The notes below the pieces were generated by a model. It was not told the origin of the DNA and did no database searches. It saw only the letters and a program-made list of their open reading frames with translations. From DATJIG01 sp050260515 (GTDB lineage: Bacteria; Pseudomonadota; Alphaproteobacteria; SMXQ01): 64,000 bases of DNA. The position numbers were made by a program, and so were the translations under genes. How positions within the stretch are numbered: position 1 is the stretch's first letter; every line of letters starts with the position of its first letter. The stretch is taken from the NCBI GenBank assembly GCA_050260515.1, contig JBLNCI010000043.1:179703-243702 (forward strand). Direction: 5' to 3'. Positions 56,375 to 64,000 of this stretch are shown one piece after another.

Positions 56375-58453
56375 ATGGGACAGGATTCCGGCCAAGAGGC
56401 CAAACGCGACGCGATAAAATCGCGCGGGCCCCGGTGCATCGCACTGGTGGGCCCGTTCCAGAGCGGCAAGACCACGCTGCTCGAATCCATCCTGTTCCGC
56501 ACCGGAGCGATCCCGCGACCCGGCACCGTCGAGGCCGGAACCGCGGTCGGCGATTCCTCACCCGAGGCGCGCGCCCACCACATGGGCCTCGGCCTCGCCG
56601 CGGCGACGACGACCTTCATGGGCGACAGCTACGCGTTCGTCGACTGCCCGGGATCGGTCGAGTTCGCCCACGACATGCGCGCGGCGCTGCCGGCGGTCGA
56701 CGCCGCGGTCGTGGTGTGCGAGGCCGACGCGCGCAAGCTGCCGCAGTTGCAGCTCGTGCTGCGCGAGCTCGAGGACCTCGGCATCCCGCGCTTCCTGTTC
56801 CTCAACAAGATCGACAAGGCGACGACGCGCATCCGCGAGACGCTGGCGACGCTGCAGCCGGCGTCGCGCACGCCGCTGGTGCTGCGCCAGATCCCCATCT
56901 GGAAGGGCGACAGCGTCGCGGGCTTCGTCGATCTCGCGCTCGAGCGCGCGTTCCTCTACCGCGACCAGATGGCCTCCGAGGCGCGCGACCTCGACCCCGC
57001 TGACAGGCACCGCGAGAAGGACGCCCGCGGCACGATGCTGGAGCAGCTCGCCGACCACGACGACCGGCTGCTCGAGCTGCTGCTCGACGACAAGGCGCCG
57101 CCGCGCGAGGCGGTGTTCGACGACCTCACCGGCGAATTGCGCGACGGCCAGATCTGCCCGGTGCTGCTCGGCAGTGCCGCGCGCGGCAACGGCGTGCTGC
57201 GGCTGCTCAAGGCGCTGCGCCACGAAGCGCCGGGTATCACGGACACCGCGCGCCGCCTCGGCGTCGCCGACGACAACGCGGCGCTCGCCTACGTGATGAA
57301 GTCGACGCATTTGCAGCACGGCGGCAAGCTGTCGCTCGCCCGCGTGCTGCGCGGCCGGCTCGCCGACGGCGACGCGGTGATGTCGTCGGGCGGCAAGGCG
57401 TCGCGGATCTCCGGCATCTCGGTGCCGGGCCCTTCGGCGAACGGGGACGCCAAGCGCCCGTCGGCGTCGGCGGGCGACACGGTGATGCTCGGCAAGCTCG
57501 ACACGGTGAGGACCGGCGAGACGCTCGCCACCGGCAAGACCGCGCCCGAATCCCTCGTCGAGATCGCGCCCGCACCGCCGGTGCTGGCGATCGCCATCGC
57601 CGCCGAGGACCGCAAGGACGACGTCAAGCTCGGCCAGGCGCTGGCGAAGCTGACCGACGAGGACCCGTCGCTCAGCGTCGTCCACAATCCCCTCAGCCAC
57701 GAGATGGTGCTGTGGGGCCAGGGCGAGATCCATCTCCGCGTCGCGCTGGAGCGGCTGCGCGATCGCTTCGGCGTCGCGGTGAAGCAGCACGCGCCGCCGG
57801 TCGGCTATCAGGAGACCATCCGCAAGCCGACGACGCGGCGCGGACGGCACAAGAAGCAGTCGGGCGGCCACGGCCAGTACGGCGACGTGGTGCTGGAGAT
57901 CAAGCCGCTGCCGCGCGGCGCGGGCACGGTGTTCCGCGAGACCATCGTCGGCGGCGCGGTGCCGAAGAACTACATCGGCGGCGTCGAGGAAGGCGTCCAC
58001 GACGGGCTCGCGCGCGGGCCGCTCGGCTTCCCGGTGATCGACGTCGAGGTGACGCTGACCGACGGCTCGTACCACAGCGTCGATTCGTCCGATCAGGCGT
58101 TCCGCACCGCGGCGCGCATCGGAATCAGCGAGGGACTGCCCGACTGCGCGCCGGTGCTGCTCGAGCCGATCCACGTCGTCGAGATCGTCTGCCCCAACGA
58201 CGCGACGGCGAAGGTGACGGCCATCGTGTCGGGGCGCCGCGGCCAGATCCTGGGCTTCGGCGCCCGCGACGGATGGGACGGCTGGGACACGGTGCGGGCG
58301 ATGATGCCGGAAGCGTCGATCGGCGATCTCATCGTCGAACTGCGGTCGGCCACCGCCGGCGTCGGCGGCTTCACCCGCCGTTTCGACCACATGGCCGAAG
58401 TGACCGGCCGCGCGGCCGACCAGATCATCGCGAGCCACCGACCGGCGGCGTAG
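56375..58453 (+). CDS. Elongation factor G-like protein (divergent EF-G paralogue)
   Basis: 692 residues, near full EF-G length. G1 ALVGPFQSGKTT and G4 FLNKID are intact. The switch I RGITI is replaced (HHMGLGLAAATTTF) and G3 is DCPGS, lacking the catalytic His of DTPGH. Domain IV (RKPTTRRGRHKKQSGGHGQYGDV) and domain V (LEPIHVVEIVCPND) are clearly EF-G-like. It is therefore a member of the 'EF-G-like' paralogue group rather than the main fusA, which is normally next to rpsL/rpsG/tuf and is absent here. A role on the ribosome with slow or altered GTP hydrolysis is likely. ATG 56375 has GGGAGACGGAGC upstream. Confidence 0.92.
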   Translation: MGQDSGQEAKRDAIKSRGPRCIALVGPFQSGKTTLLESILFRTGAIPRPGTVEAGTAVGDSSPEARAHHMGLGLAAATTTFMGDSYAFVDCPGSVEFAHDMRAALPAVDAAVVVCEADARKLPQLQLVLRELEDLGIPRFLFLNKIDKATTRIRETLATLQPASRTPLVLRQIPIWKGDSVAGFVDLALERAFLYRDQMASEARDLDPADRHREKDARGTMLEQLADHDDRLLELLLDDKAPPREAVFDDLTGELRDGQICPVLLGSAARGNGVLRLLKALRHEAPGITDTARRLGVADDNAALAYVMKSTHLQHGGKLSLARVLRGRLADGDAVMSSGGKASRISGISVPGPSANGDAKRPSASAGDTVMLGKLDTVRTGETLATGKTAPESLVEIAPAPPVLAIAIAAEDRKDDVKLGQALAKLTDEDPSLSVVHNPLSHEMVLWGQGEIHLRVALERLRDRFGVAVKQHAPPVGYQETIRKPTTRRGRHKKQSGGHGQYGDVVLEIKPLPRGAGTVFRETIVGGAVPKNYIGGVEEGVHDGLARGPLGFPVIDVEVTLTDGSYHSVDSSDQAFRTAARIGISEGLPDCAPVLLEPIHVVEIVCPNDATAKVTAIVSGRRGQILGFGARDGWDGWDTVRAMMPEASIGDLIVELRSATAGVGGFTRRFDHMAEVTGRAADQIIASHRPAA

Positions 58454-58470
58454 GGGGGCGGGTCGTGGGA

Positions 58471-59511
58471 CTAAACGGCACTCGCTGCTTTCTGCCAATC
58501 CAAACCAAGAGCTCCATTCGACATAGCGGCGAGCATCGCCAATCGACCTCGTGGCCAGAAACTCGCTTGGTTAGTCACCGTCCAAGCGTTGTGAACCGAG
58601 CGGGCCAGAAAGCTTCTGCGGAATGCACGCAGTTTTGCTGCAAGAGCAGGCCGTTCCGCGCAAACCGGACAGCCGCACAGCTGTATTTCGGCGAGATCAG
58701 CGGCGTCCAACAGTTTGCGCGGTGGTTTAGATTGTCTGGGCCAGGCAACTAGCCGCTGGCTCTTCATGGGCAGAAAAATAGAGCCAAACCCCGCTGCCTG
58801 CCGCCAGCCAATCGAATCTGCGGAATCAGCACCGAATGCATATACAGCAGGAAAAGTACGCGTGCCCCCTGCGCCGAACACGTGAATGTTCGCCATTGGG
58901 AATGACCGCCTAACTCGCGTTAGGACGTGCGCAATGAAGCATTCTGGCGTTCGCTCCGATATTTCCGGGGTGAGATATTTTTTTTGCAACAGAGGCACCA
59001 TGCCCCCCACCCCTACCCACTGTGGCTGAGGGGTGACGCTTCTGATCAACTGAATCGAGAGTTCAACTTCATCGTCGGTGCGACCATGCACCACCGGCAT
59101 CAGCGTCTTGTTGGGAAGCTTTCCCAATAGAAATTCATAATTGCGCAGTGACGTCCTGATCTTGCTTCGGCGTCTTCGACCCGTGTCATTCGGGAGTGGA
59201 GGCAGATCGAGGCTGACGTAAATGTCAGCGTCGGTTTGAGCGAATGCCGCCGCAACGACGTCTTTCGTCCACCGTACCGCTCGCCGCTTCGAGAGAACAA
59301 ACCCGCCAGAATCGACCATCAGAGCCCCCTCAATGCCCAATTTTGATCGGAGCAGGGGGGTGAAATGGGTGTGGATGAGCGAAGGTCGGCGTATCGCGCA
59401 ACCAAGGCTCGTCAAAAAATGCCCTCGGCTAAGTGTAGGAACGCCCGAACAGATGCTGCTGGTGTCTACGCTCTGCCCCAGCCACACCGTTGGACCAGCG
59501 AGTTTGAGCAC
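58471..59511 (-). CDS. tRNA-guanine transglycosylase-fold protein (DpdA-like candidate)
   Basis: 346 residues from GTG 59511 (AGGTG upstream; start not certain). It has the TGT barrel motifs: VDSGGF (residues 66-71, general-acid Asp67), SLDLPPLP (100-107), VVHGR (140-144), GVGGM (167-171, base-recognition loop), FGADSADSIGW (226-236, nucleophile Asp expected at 232), and the zinc site C279-x-C281-x2-C284 followed by His307. TGTs swap guanine for a 7-deazaguanine in tRNA; DpdA relatives act on DNA. The usual DSGGFQ Gln is Val here and the chain is shorter than bacterial Tgt. GC is lower than in flanking genes, and its only partner lies 17 bp upstream. Confidence 0.85.
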   Translation of the reverse strand: MLKLAGPTVWLGQSVDTSSICSGVPTLSRGHFLTSLGCAIRRPSLIHTHFTPLLRSKLGIEGALMVDSGGFVLSKRRAVRWTKDVVAAAFAQTDADIYVSLDLPPLPNDTGRRRRSKIRTSLRNYEFLLGKLPNKTLMPVVHGRTDDEVELSIQLIRSVTPQPQWVGVGGMVPLLQKKYLTPEISERTPECFIAHVLTRVRRSFPMANIHVFGAGGTRTFPAVYAFGADSADSIGWRQAAGFGSIFLPMKSQRLVAWPRQSKPPRKLLDAADLAEIQLCGCPVCAERPALAAKLRAFRRSFLARSVHNAWTVTNQASFWPRGRLAMLAAMSNGALGLDWQKAASAV

Positions 59512-59528
59512 GTGTGTCTCAGCACCTG

Positions 59529-61073
59529 CTATCTAGATGCCGGCCGCGAGTTGCCGATTTTACCCTCGAAAATTACGCGGACATCGGAAAGCCCCGTCGG
59601 TGGCTGACCGAACTTTGAAAGCTCGTAGGTCTCACTATCCTGCTCGACAGTTTCGAGCATATTGGGGTCGGCAAGAAACGAATTGAGGATGGTACCGGCC
59701 GGTGGCAACAACTCGACATCGGCCAACGTTGGGGACGCTAGGTGATAGACGGAGCATTCCTTCGGCAAAGCATGCCAATGGATCGAATCCACATAGTAAC
59801 GGTCACACAGAAGATTAAATATCTTGACCCTGCGATCACGATACGCGTGCCGTACATAGCTCGCTAGTCCGTCGGTAAACAAATCGGACCACATCGAACC
59901 TACTGACTGACCGCTCTCTGTATGAGAGTCCGACAGGTGCACGTCGTAGTTCTGAATGCACTCCTCTGGCTCAATTAGGCCATAAAGCCCTGACATGATC
60001 AGGACCCTCATGCGATTGCGATTCTGGAAGTAATTCTGCCAAGAATTCTCGGACACGGGAGCATATGTTCGCCCGCTGTAACGTTTCCAGGCAGGTAGGT
60101 AAAGGGCGTCAACGGCAGCGGGCGCCGTTCCTCCGAAATCGAACGCGTGGGTAAGAGTGGAGTTCGCCGGTTGATGCGCTCTATTGCCACCGCGCTCAAA
60201 ACCATCGGCTATCTTGGCATCCTTCAACGTACTAAAAACGTAAGAACGTTTCGATAAAAAGCGCCGCCGTAGGCCTTGCTCACCTATCCAAGCGAGTGGT
60301 GTTGGACATCCGTGGCGGCCTCCCCCGGGGGTTTTGCCATGTGAGCACGCAATAACAATCAGGCGGTCAGGCAAGTCCGTGGTCACCACTGTCGCGGCTG
60401 GTGTCATATACGGCCGCCCCCGACTATTTTGAACTTCGTGAATGCGCTTGAGGATAACGTCCGCGACGTATGCTGCCGCATCATTGCTGCTCGCGAAGTT
60501 ACGATGAGAGCCAGGAATTACACCACCGTCCCTATCATCTTCCGTAAAACCAGATTTTTTATGCGCCGCGATAACGCCGTCGCTTTCTATCTCGATATGA
60601 AAGTGCTTTGGACGAAACCTCTTCGAGTCGGCATTTCGAATCGCCTCCCGGTACGCGTCAAACACCGGCTTACTGTTTCCGATTTCCTGCACCTTGGGAA
60701 ACGGAACGAGGCGCAAAATCATGTTACCAAACCGCGCCCCGCTCAGCGGTGTTCCTACGGTTATTACGGCGGCGATTCTCGTAAGCAGTCCGTTCGGGTC
60801 TTCTACTAGCAATTGGCGACATATTTCCCGCGCAACCAGCCCGCCGAGGCTATGGCCAACCAAATAGATCGGGTCGTGAGTTGAATAGGAGGTTTTGAGT
60901 CGCGTCAGAATCTGGCGCGCGCTTTTCTCGATATTCGCAATCCCGCAGAGGCTAGCCGCGTATTCGGGAGTCGCGGTTTCGAACTCAAGAACCTGCTTCA
61001 CGAGATTTGGAACAGCACCCCAACTGTGCTTGTTCCCCATGAGTCCATGGAGAAATATAACAATCCCTGACAT
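59529..61073 (-). CDS. Alpha/beta hydrolase fused to a YaaA/DUF6884-like domain
   Basis: 514 residues from ATG 61073 (GAGGTGGGGG upstream; an in-frame GTG lies at 61085). Residues 2-215 are a lipase/esterase domain with oxyanion region FLHGLMGNK, nucleophile GHSLGG (Ser75), and probable Asp165 and His190 (ESDG, PGSHRNF). Residues about 236-430 recall YaaA/DUF6884 proteins: VIACSHGKTPGG, DALYLPAWKRYSG and MSGLYGLIEPEECIQNYDV. Such domains travel with nucleobase and DNA-modification genes. I know of no described protein with this fusion. It is paired with the TGT-like gene on the same strand. Confidence 0.75.
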   Translation of the reverse strand: MSGIVIFLHGLMGNKHSWGAVPNLVKQVLEFETATPEYAASLCGIANIEKSARQILTRLKTSYSTHDPIYLVGHSLGGLVAREICRQLLVEDPNGLLTRIAAVITVGTPLSGARFGNMILRLVPFPKVQEIGNSKPVFDAYREAIRNADSKRFRPKHFHIEIESDGVIAAHKKSGFTEDDRDGGVIPGSHRNFASSNDAAAYVADVILKRIHEVQNSRGRPYMTPAATVVTTDLPDRLIVIACSHGKTPGGGRHGCPTPLAWIGEQGLRRRFLSKRSYVFSTLKDAKIADGFERGGNRAHQPANSTLTHAFDFGGTAPAAVDALYLPAWKRYSGRTYAPVSENSWQNYFQNRNRMRVLIMSGLYGLIEPEECIQNYDVHLSDSHTESGQSVGSMWSDLFTDGLASYVRHAYRDRRVKIFNLLCDRYYVDSIHWHALPKECSVYHLASPTLADVELLPPAGTILNSFLADPNMLETVEQDSETYELSKFGQPPTGLSDVRVIFEGKIGNSRPASR

Positions 61074-61187
61074 TGAATCCCCCACCTCAAGTTCGCGGAT
61101 ATTACACGGCCGACAGTGACGAGAACACTTTCAGTTCGCCCGTGCTTACACCCACGTGCTCCAGCGCCGCCAGCCGCACTGATCGCC

Positions 61188-62204
61188 TCACTTCGGCGCG
61201 ACGAGTTCCTTGGTGAGCGCGACCAGCTCGGGCGACAGGCCCTGGAACTTCGCCATCTCGCGCTGGATCGCCTCGCCCGGGATCGGCGTGACGTCGAGGC
61301 CGGACTTCTCCGCCTCGGCGATGAAGTCGGGGTCCTTCATCGTCTTGTCGAACGCCGCGCGCATCGCGGCCACCGCCTGCGCCGGCACGCCCGGTCCCAT
61401 CACCAGCGGCCGCCCCACCGCCGTCGCCGCCGAGTAGAGATCGACCACCTTCCTGCGCTGAGGATCGGACACGAGGTCCGACAGCATCGGCACGCCGTCG
61501 AGATCGTCCGCCGGCTGCAACCCGATCTGCACGATCGGAATCACCTTTTTGTCGCGGATCCAGTCGGGGTGGATCGCCTTCAGGCCCGACCACGACTGCC
61601 CGCCGCGGCCGCCGATCTCGCCGCGCTCGATGGCGAGGTCGAGGTCCTTCCCGCCCTGGTAGCCGGTCACGACATTGAACTTCGTGCCGAGCACGTGGTT
61701 CAGCAGGTAGTACGACATCGCGTCGGGCGACGTCTGCACCGGCGCGCCGACCATCACCTCCTGGCGCGTCGCGTCCTGCAGCGTCTTGACCGGCGAGGTG
61801 TGCCACATCGCGACCGCGATCAGCGAATCGACCGGGCTGCCGATCCAGTTGAACTTCGCCACGTCGAAGCGGACGTTCGAGTTGTCGAACACCTGGTTGA
61901 ACGCCAGCGCCGGGTTGATCACGCCGACCACGCTGCCGTCCTGCGGCGCGACGCCGTACAGGTAGTTGGCGGCGATCATGCTGCCCGCGCCCGGCATGTT
62001 CTGCGGCACCGGCGTCGGGTTGCCGGGGAGATACTTGACCAGCGTGCGCGAGACGACGCGCCCGACAAGATCGAAGCTGCCGCCCGCCGACGTGCCGACC
62101 AGCACGGTGAGCTGGCCCTCTTTGGACTGTCCGTAACCCGCCGACGCGAACGCCGACACTCCGACCAACGCGCACGCGACCGACGCTGCCATGCTCCTGA
62201 ACAT
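61188..62204 (-). CDS. Tripartite tricarboxylate transporter (Bug/TctC-type) substrate-binding protein
   Basis: 338 residues from ATG 62204 (GGGAGG upstream); an in-frame extension to 62378 reads through a family A repeat. Signal peptide to about residue 24. Mature motifs: LTVLVGTSAGGSFDLVGRVVSRTL, VPQNMPGAGSMIAANYLY and GGKDLDLAIERGEI. It is an orphan periplasmic receptor for an unknown organic acid, like the protein at 3792 but not a close copy of it. The low-GC island ends just downstream of its stop. Confidence 0.93.
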   Translation of the reverse strand: MFRSMAASVACALVGVSAFASAGYGQSKEGQLTVLVGTSAGGSFDLVGRVVSRTLVKYLPGNPTPVPQNMPGAGSMIAANYLYGVAPQDGSVVGVINPALAFNQVFDNSNVRFDVAKFNWIGSPVDSLIAVAMWHTSPVKTLQDATRQEVMVGAPVQTSPDAMSYYLLNHVLGTKFNVVTGYQGGKDLDLAIERGEIGGRGGQSWSGLKAIHPDWIRDKKVIPIVQIGLQPADDLDGVPMLSDLVSDPQRRKVVDLYSAATAVGRPLVMGPGVPAQAVAAMRAAFDKTMKDPDFIAEAEKSGLDVTPIPGEAIQREMAKFQGLSPELVALTKELVAPK

Positions 62205-62348
62205 GTACGCCTCCCGAGCTTCTTTGTGGCTACGCACCTCGATGGCCGACGCGAACTCCGCAATGCCGACGTGAACGAGCGCTGACGGTAGCACCGAACG
62301 ACGGCCGATGCGCGGGAGCGCTGGCGGCCCTTCTCCCCTTTTGATCGC

Positions 62349-62440
62349 GTCATGGCCGGGCTTGCCCCGGCCATCCACGTGTTGTTTTCAGGACGGACAA
62401 TGAAAAGAACGTGGATGCCCGGAACAAGTCCGGGCATGAC
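62349..62440. repeat. Palindromic intergenic repeat, family A
   Basis: GTCATGGCCGGGCTTGCCCCGGCCATCCACGTG ... ACGTGGATGCCCGGAACAAGTCCGGGCATGAC; same design as 4902-5032 and 10470-10563. Confidence 0.8.
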
Positions 62441-62442
62441 GG

Positions 62443-63078
62443 CAGTGGATGGTCGGTCGGCCTCCCTCTTTTTGTACGGACCGCGCGAGCGCAGTCCTAA
62501 GGGCCGACCATGACGAAAGAAGAGGAAGAACGCCCCTGCGTGCCGGGGCACGACGAAAAGAGCGCGTTGGACCGCAACACCCTCGCGCCGTCTTTCCACA
62601 GCCCCTCGTCCACCGCCCCCGGACTTTCCACACCCCCCTTGTGCCGCGTCATGCCCGCGCGCACAGTCGACGCATCGTGTGACAGCGAGGGGGGCTATTG
62701 CGCTTAGCGCTCCCCGCGTCGCGCGAAGAAGCCGCGGCGATCGCCTCCGACAACGAGGACGGCCGCGGCGGATGAGTGTGTGAGACGGCAACGGCGCTTC
62801 CCCTTCGGGTCGCGACGCCATCTCTCTCGTTCGGTACCGACATAACCCGGCGTCGCACCCGCGACGGAGGGAAGCAATCGGTAGGGCGGCTTCGGTTTCA
62901 ACGCACCGCGGCACCTGCTGACCCCTCCAGGGAAAGGAAAAAGTGGAATTCGCCGATTCCGCTGACGACGAGGTGTGCCCGCGCGACGCCCGGCAAGCCC
63001 GCGCGAGCCCACCGGCCCCTCACCAGCCCCCGCTCCCAGCGCAGCATCCGGGAGCGGGGGCGCGGTGAGTCCCTCATT
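62443..63078. other. Intergenic region with repeat remnants
   Basis: 636 bp. The first 130 bp hold further fragments related to family A (GGTCGGTCGGCC...GGGCCGACCATGACGAAAG, and a GTGCCGGGGCACGACGAAAAG piece). The rest is open in several frames but none looks like a protein; I see no RNA gene. Confidence 0.5.
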
Positions 63079-63129
63079 CGAACCGGTCGCACCCGGTTCG
63101 GTCGACAGGAGAACCGGTCGCACCCGGTT
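63079..63129. promoter_or_regulatory. Pair of identical palindromic sites, 31 bp apart
   Basis: AACCGGTCGCACCCGGTTCG occurs at 63079-63098 and 63110-63129. Each copy sits in the dyad GAACCGG-N6-CCGGTTC. The 31-bp spacing is three helical turns, placing both on one DNA face, 54 bp before the start of the terminase-like gene. This is the usual geometry of a repressor operator pair. Confidence 0.6.
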
Positions 63130-63182
63130 CGATGAACAAGACGCCGCCCCGCCGCATCACCGAGCGAACGACAGGAGGACAC

Positions 63183-64000
<818 letters not shown>

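Noticed and set aside
62704..63123. 139-residue open frame on the minus strand
   Set aside because: No ribosome site, arginine/glycine-rich composition, and it crosses the palindromic operator-like sites.

Overview
The window is GC-rich, densely coding chromosomal DNA with no rRNA operon, replication origin or CRISPR array. The gene set (a DUF1491 protein, tripartite-tricarboxylate 'Bug' binding proteins, several xanthine dehydrogenase/CO-dehydrogenase-family molybdenum hydroxylases, many VOC-fold proteins) suggests a metabolically versatile soil or water alphaproteobacterium; genus cannot be read from the sequence. Both ends are cut: a CHAD-domain gene on the left, and on the right a phage-terminase-small-subunit-like gene that runs into a G6-C27-G6 homopolymer.

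Layout. 0-5 kb: typA with a terminator, VOC protein, Bug protein. 5-10 kb: a minus-strand catabolic operon (VOC-Rieske fusion, two further VOC proteins, M24-fold enzyme, solute-binding protein). 10-15 kb: YkgJ, RidA, DUF1491, DsbA-like, SDR and aldehyde dehydrogenase genes. 15-24 kb: polysaccharide deacetylase, dihydroxyphthalate-decarboxylase-like protein, DOPA-dioxygenase-like protein, an alpha/beta hydrolase between 42-bp direct repeats, three lipoproteins and an FAD/Rieske oxidoreductase. 23.7-45 kb: a molybdenum region holding an iron-sulfur/Mo subunit pair, a ModE-like regulator, ModA, XdhC, a molybdopterin-binding/nucleotidyltransferase fusion, one iron-sulfur subunit followed by three tandem Mo subunits, and a coxL-G-S-M-like cluster. 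45-52 kb: a lower-GC HNH nuclease gene, and two paralogous sensor kinases flanking a SET-domain and a YidB-type gene. 52-56 kb: two SGNH hydrolases plus the wreck of a third. 56-58.5 kb: a divergent EF-G paralogue. 58.5-61.1 kb: a lower-GC two-gene island. 61-64 kb: a second Bug protein, repeats, and the terminase-like gene behind two palindromic sites.

The best candidate for an undescribed system is the island at 58471-61073. It encodes a short tRNA-guanine-transglycosylase-fold protein that keeps the base-exchange and zinc motifs, next to a fusion of an alpha/beta hydrolase with a YaaA/DUF6884-like domain. The pair resembles, without matching, the DpdA-type transglycosylases of 7-deazapurine DNA modification, and could be a modification or defence module.

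The molybdenum region reads as one functional block: uptake (ModA), regulation (ModE-like, with a perfect 26-bp palindrome between modA and xdhC as candidate operator), cofactor handling (XdhC and the fusion protein) and the hydroxylases. Three families of palindromic intergenic repeats are scattered through the window, including inside the cox-like operon and in frame within the last gene.
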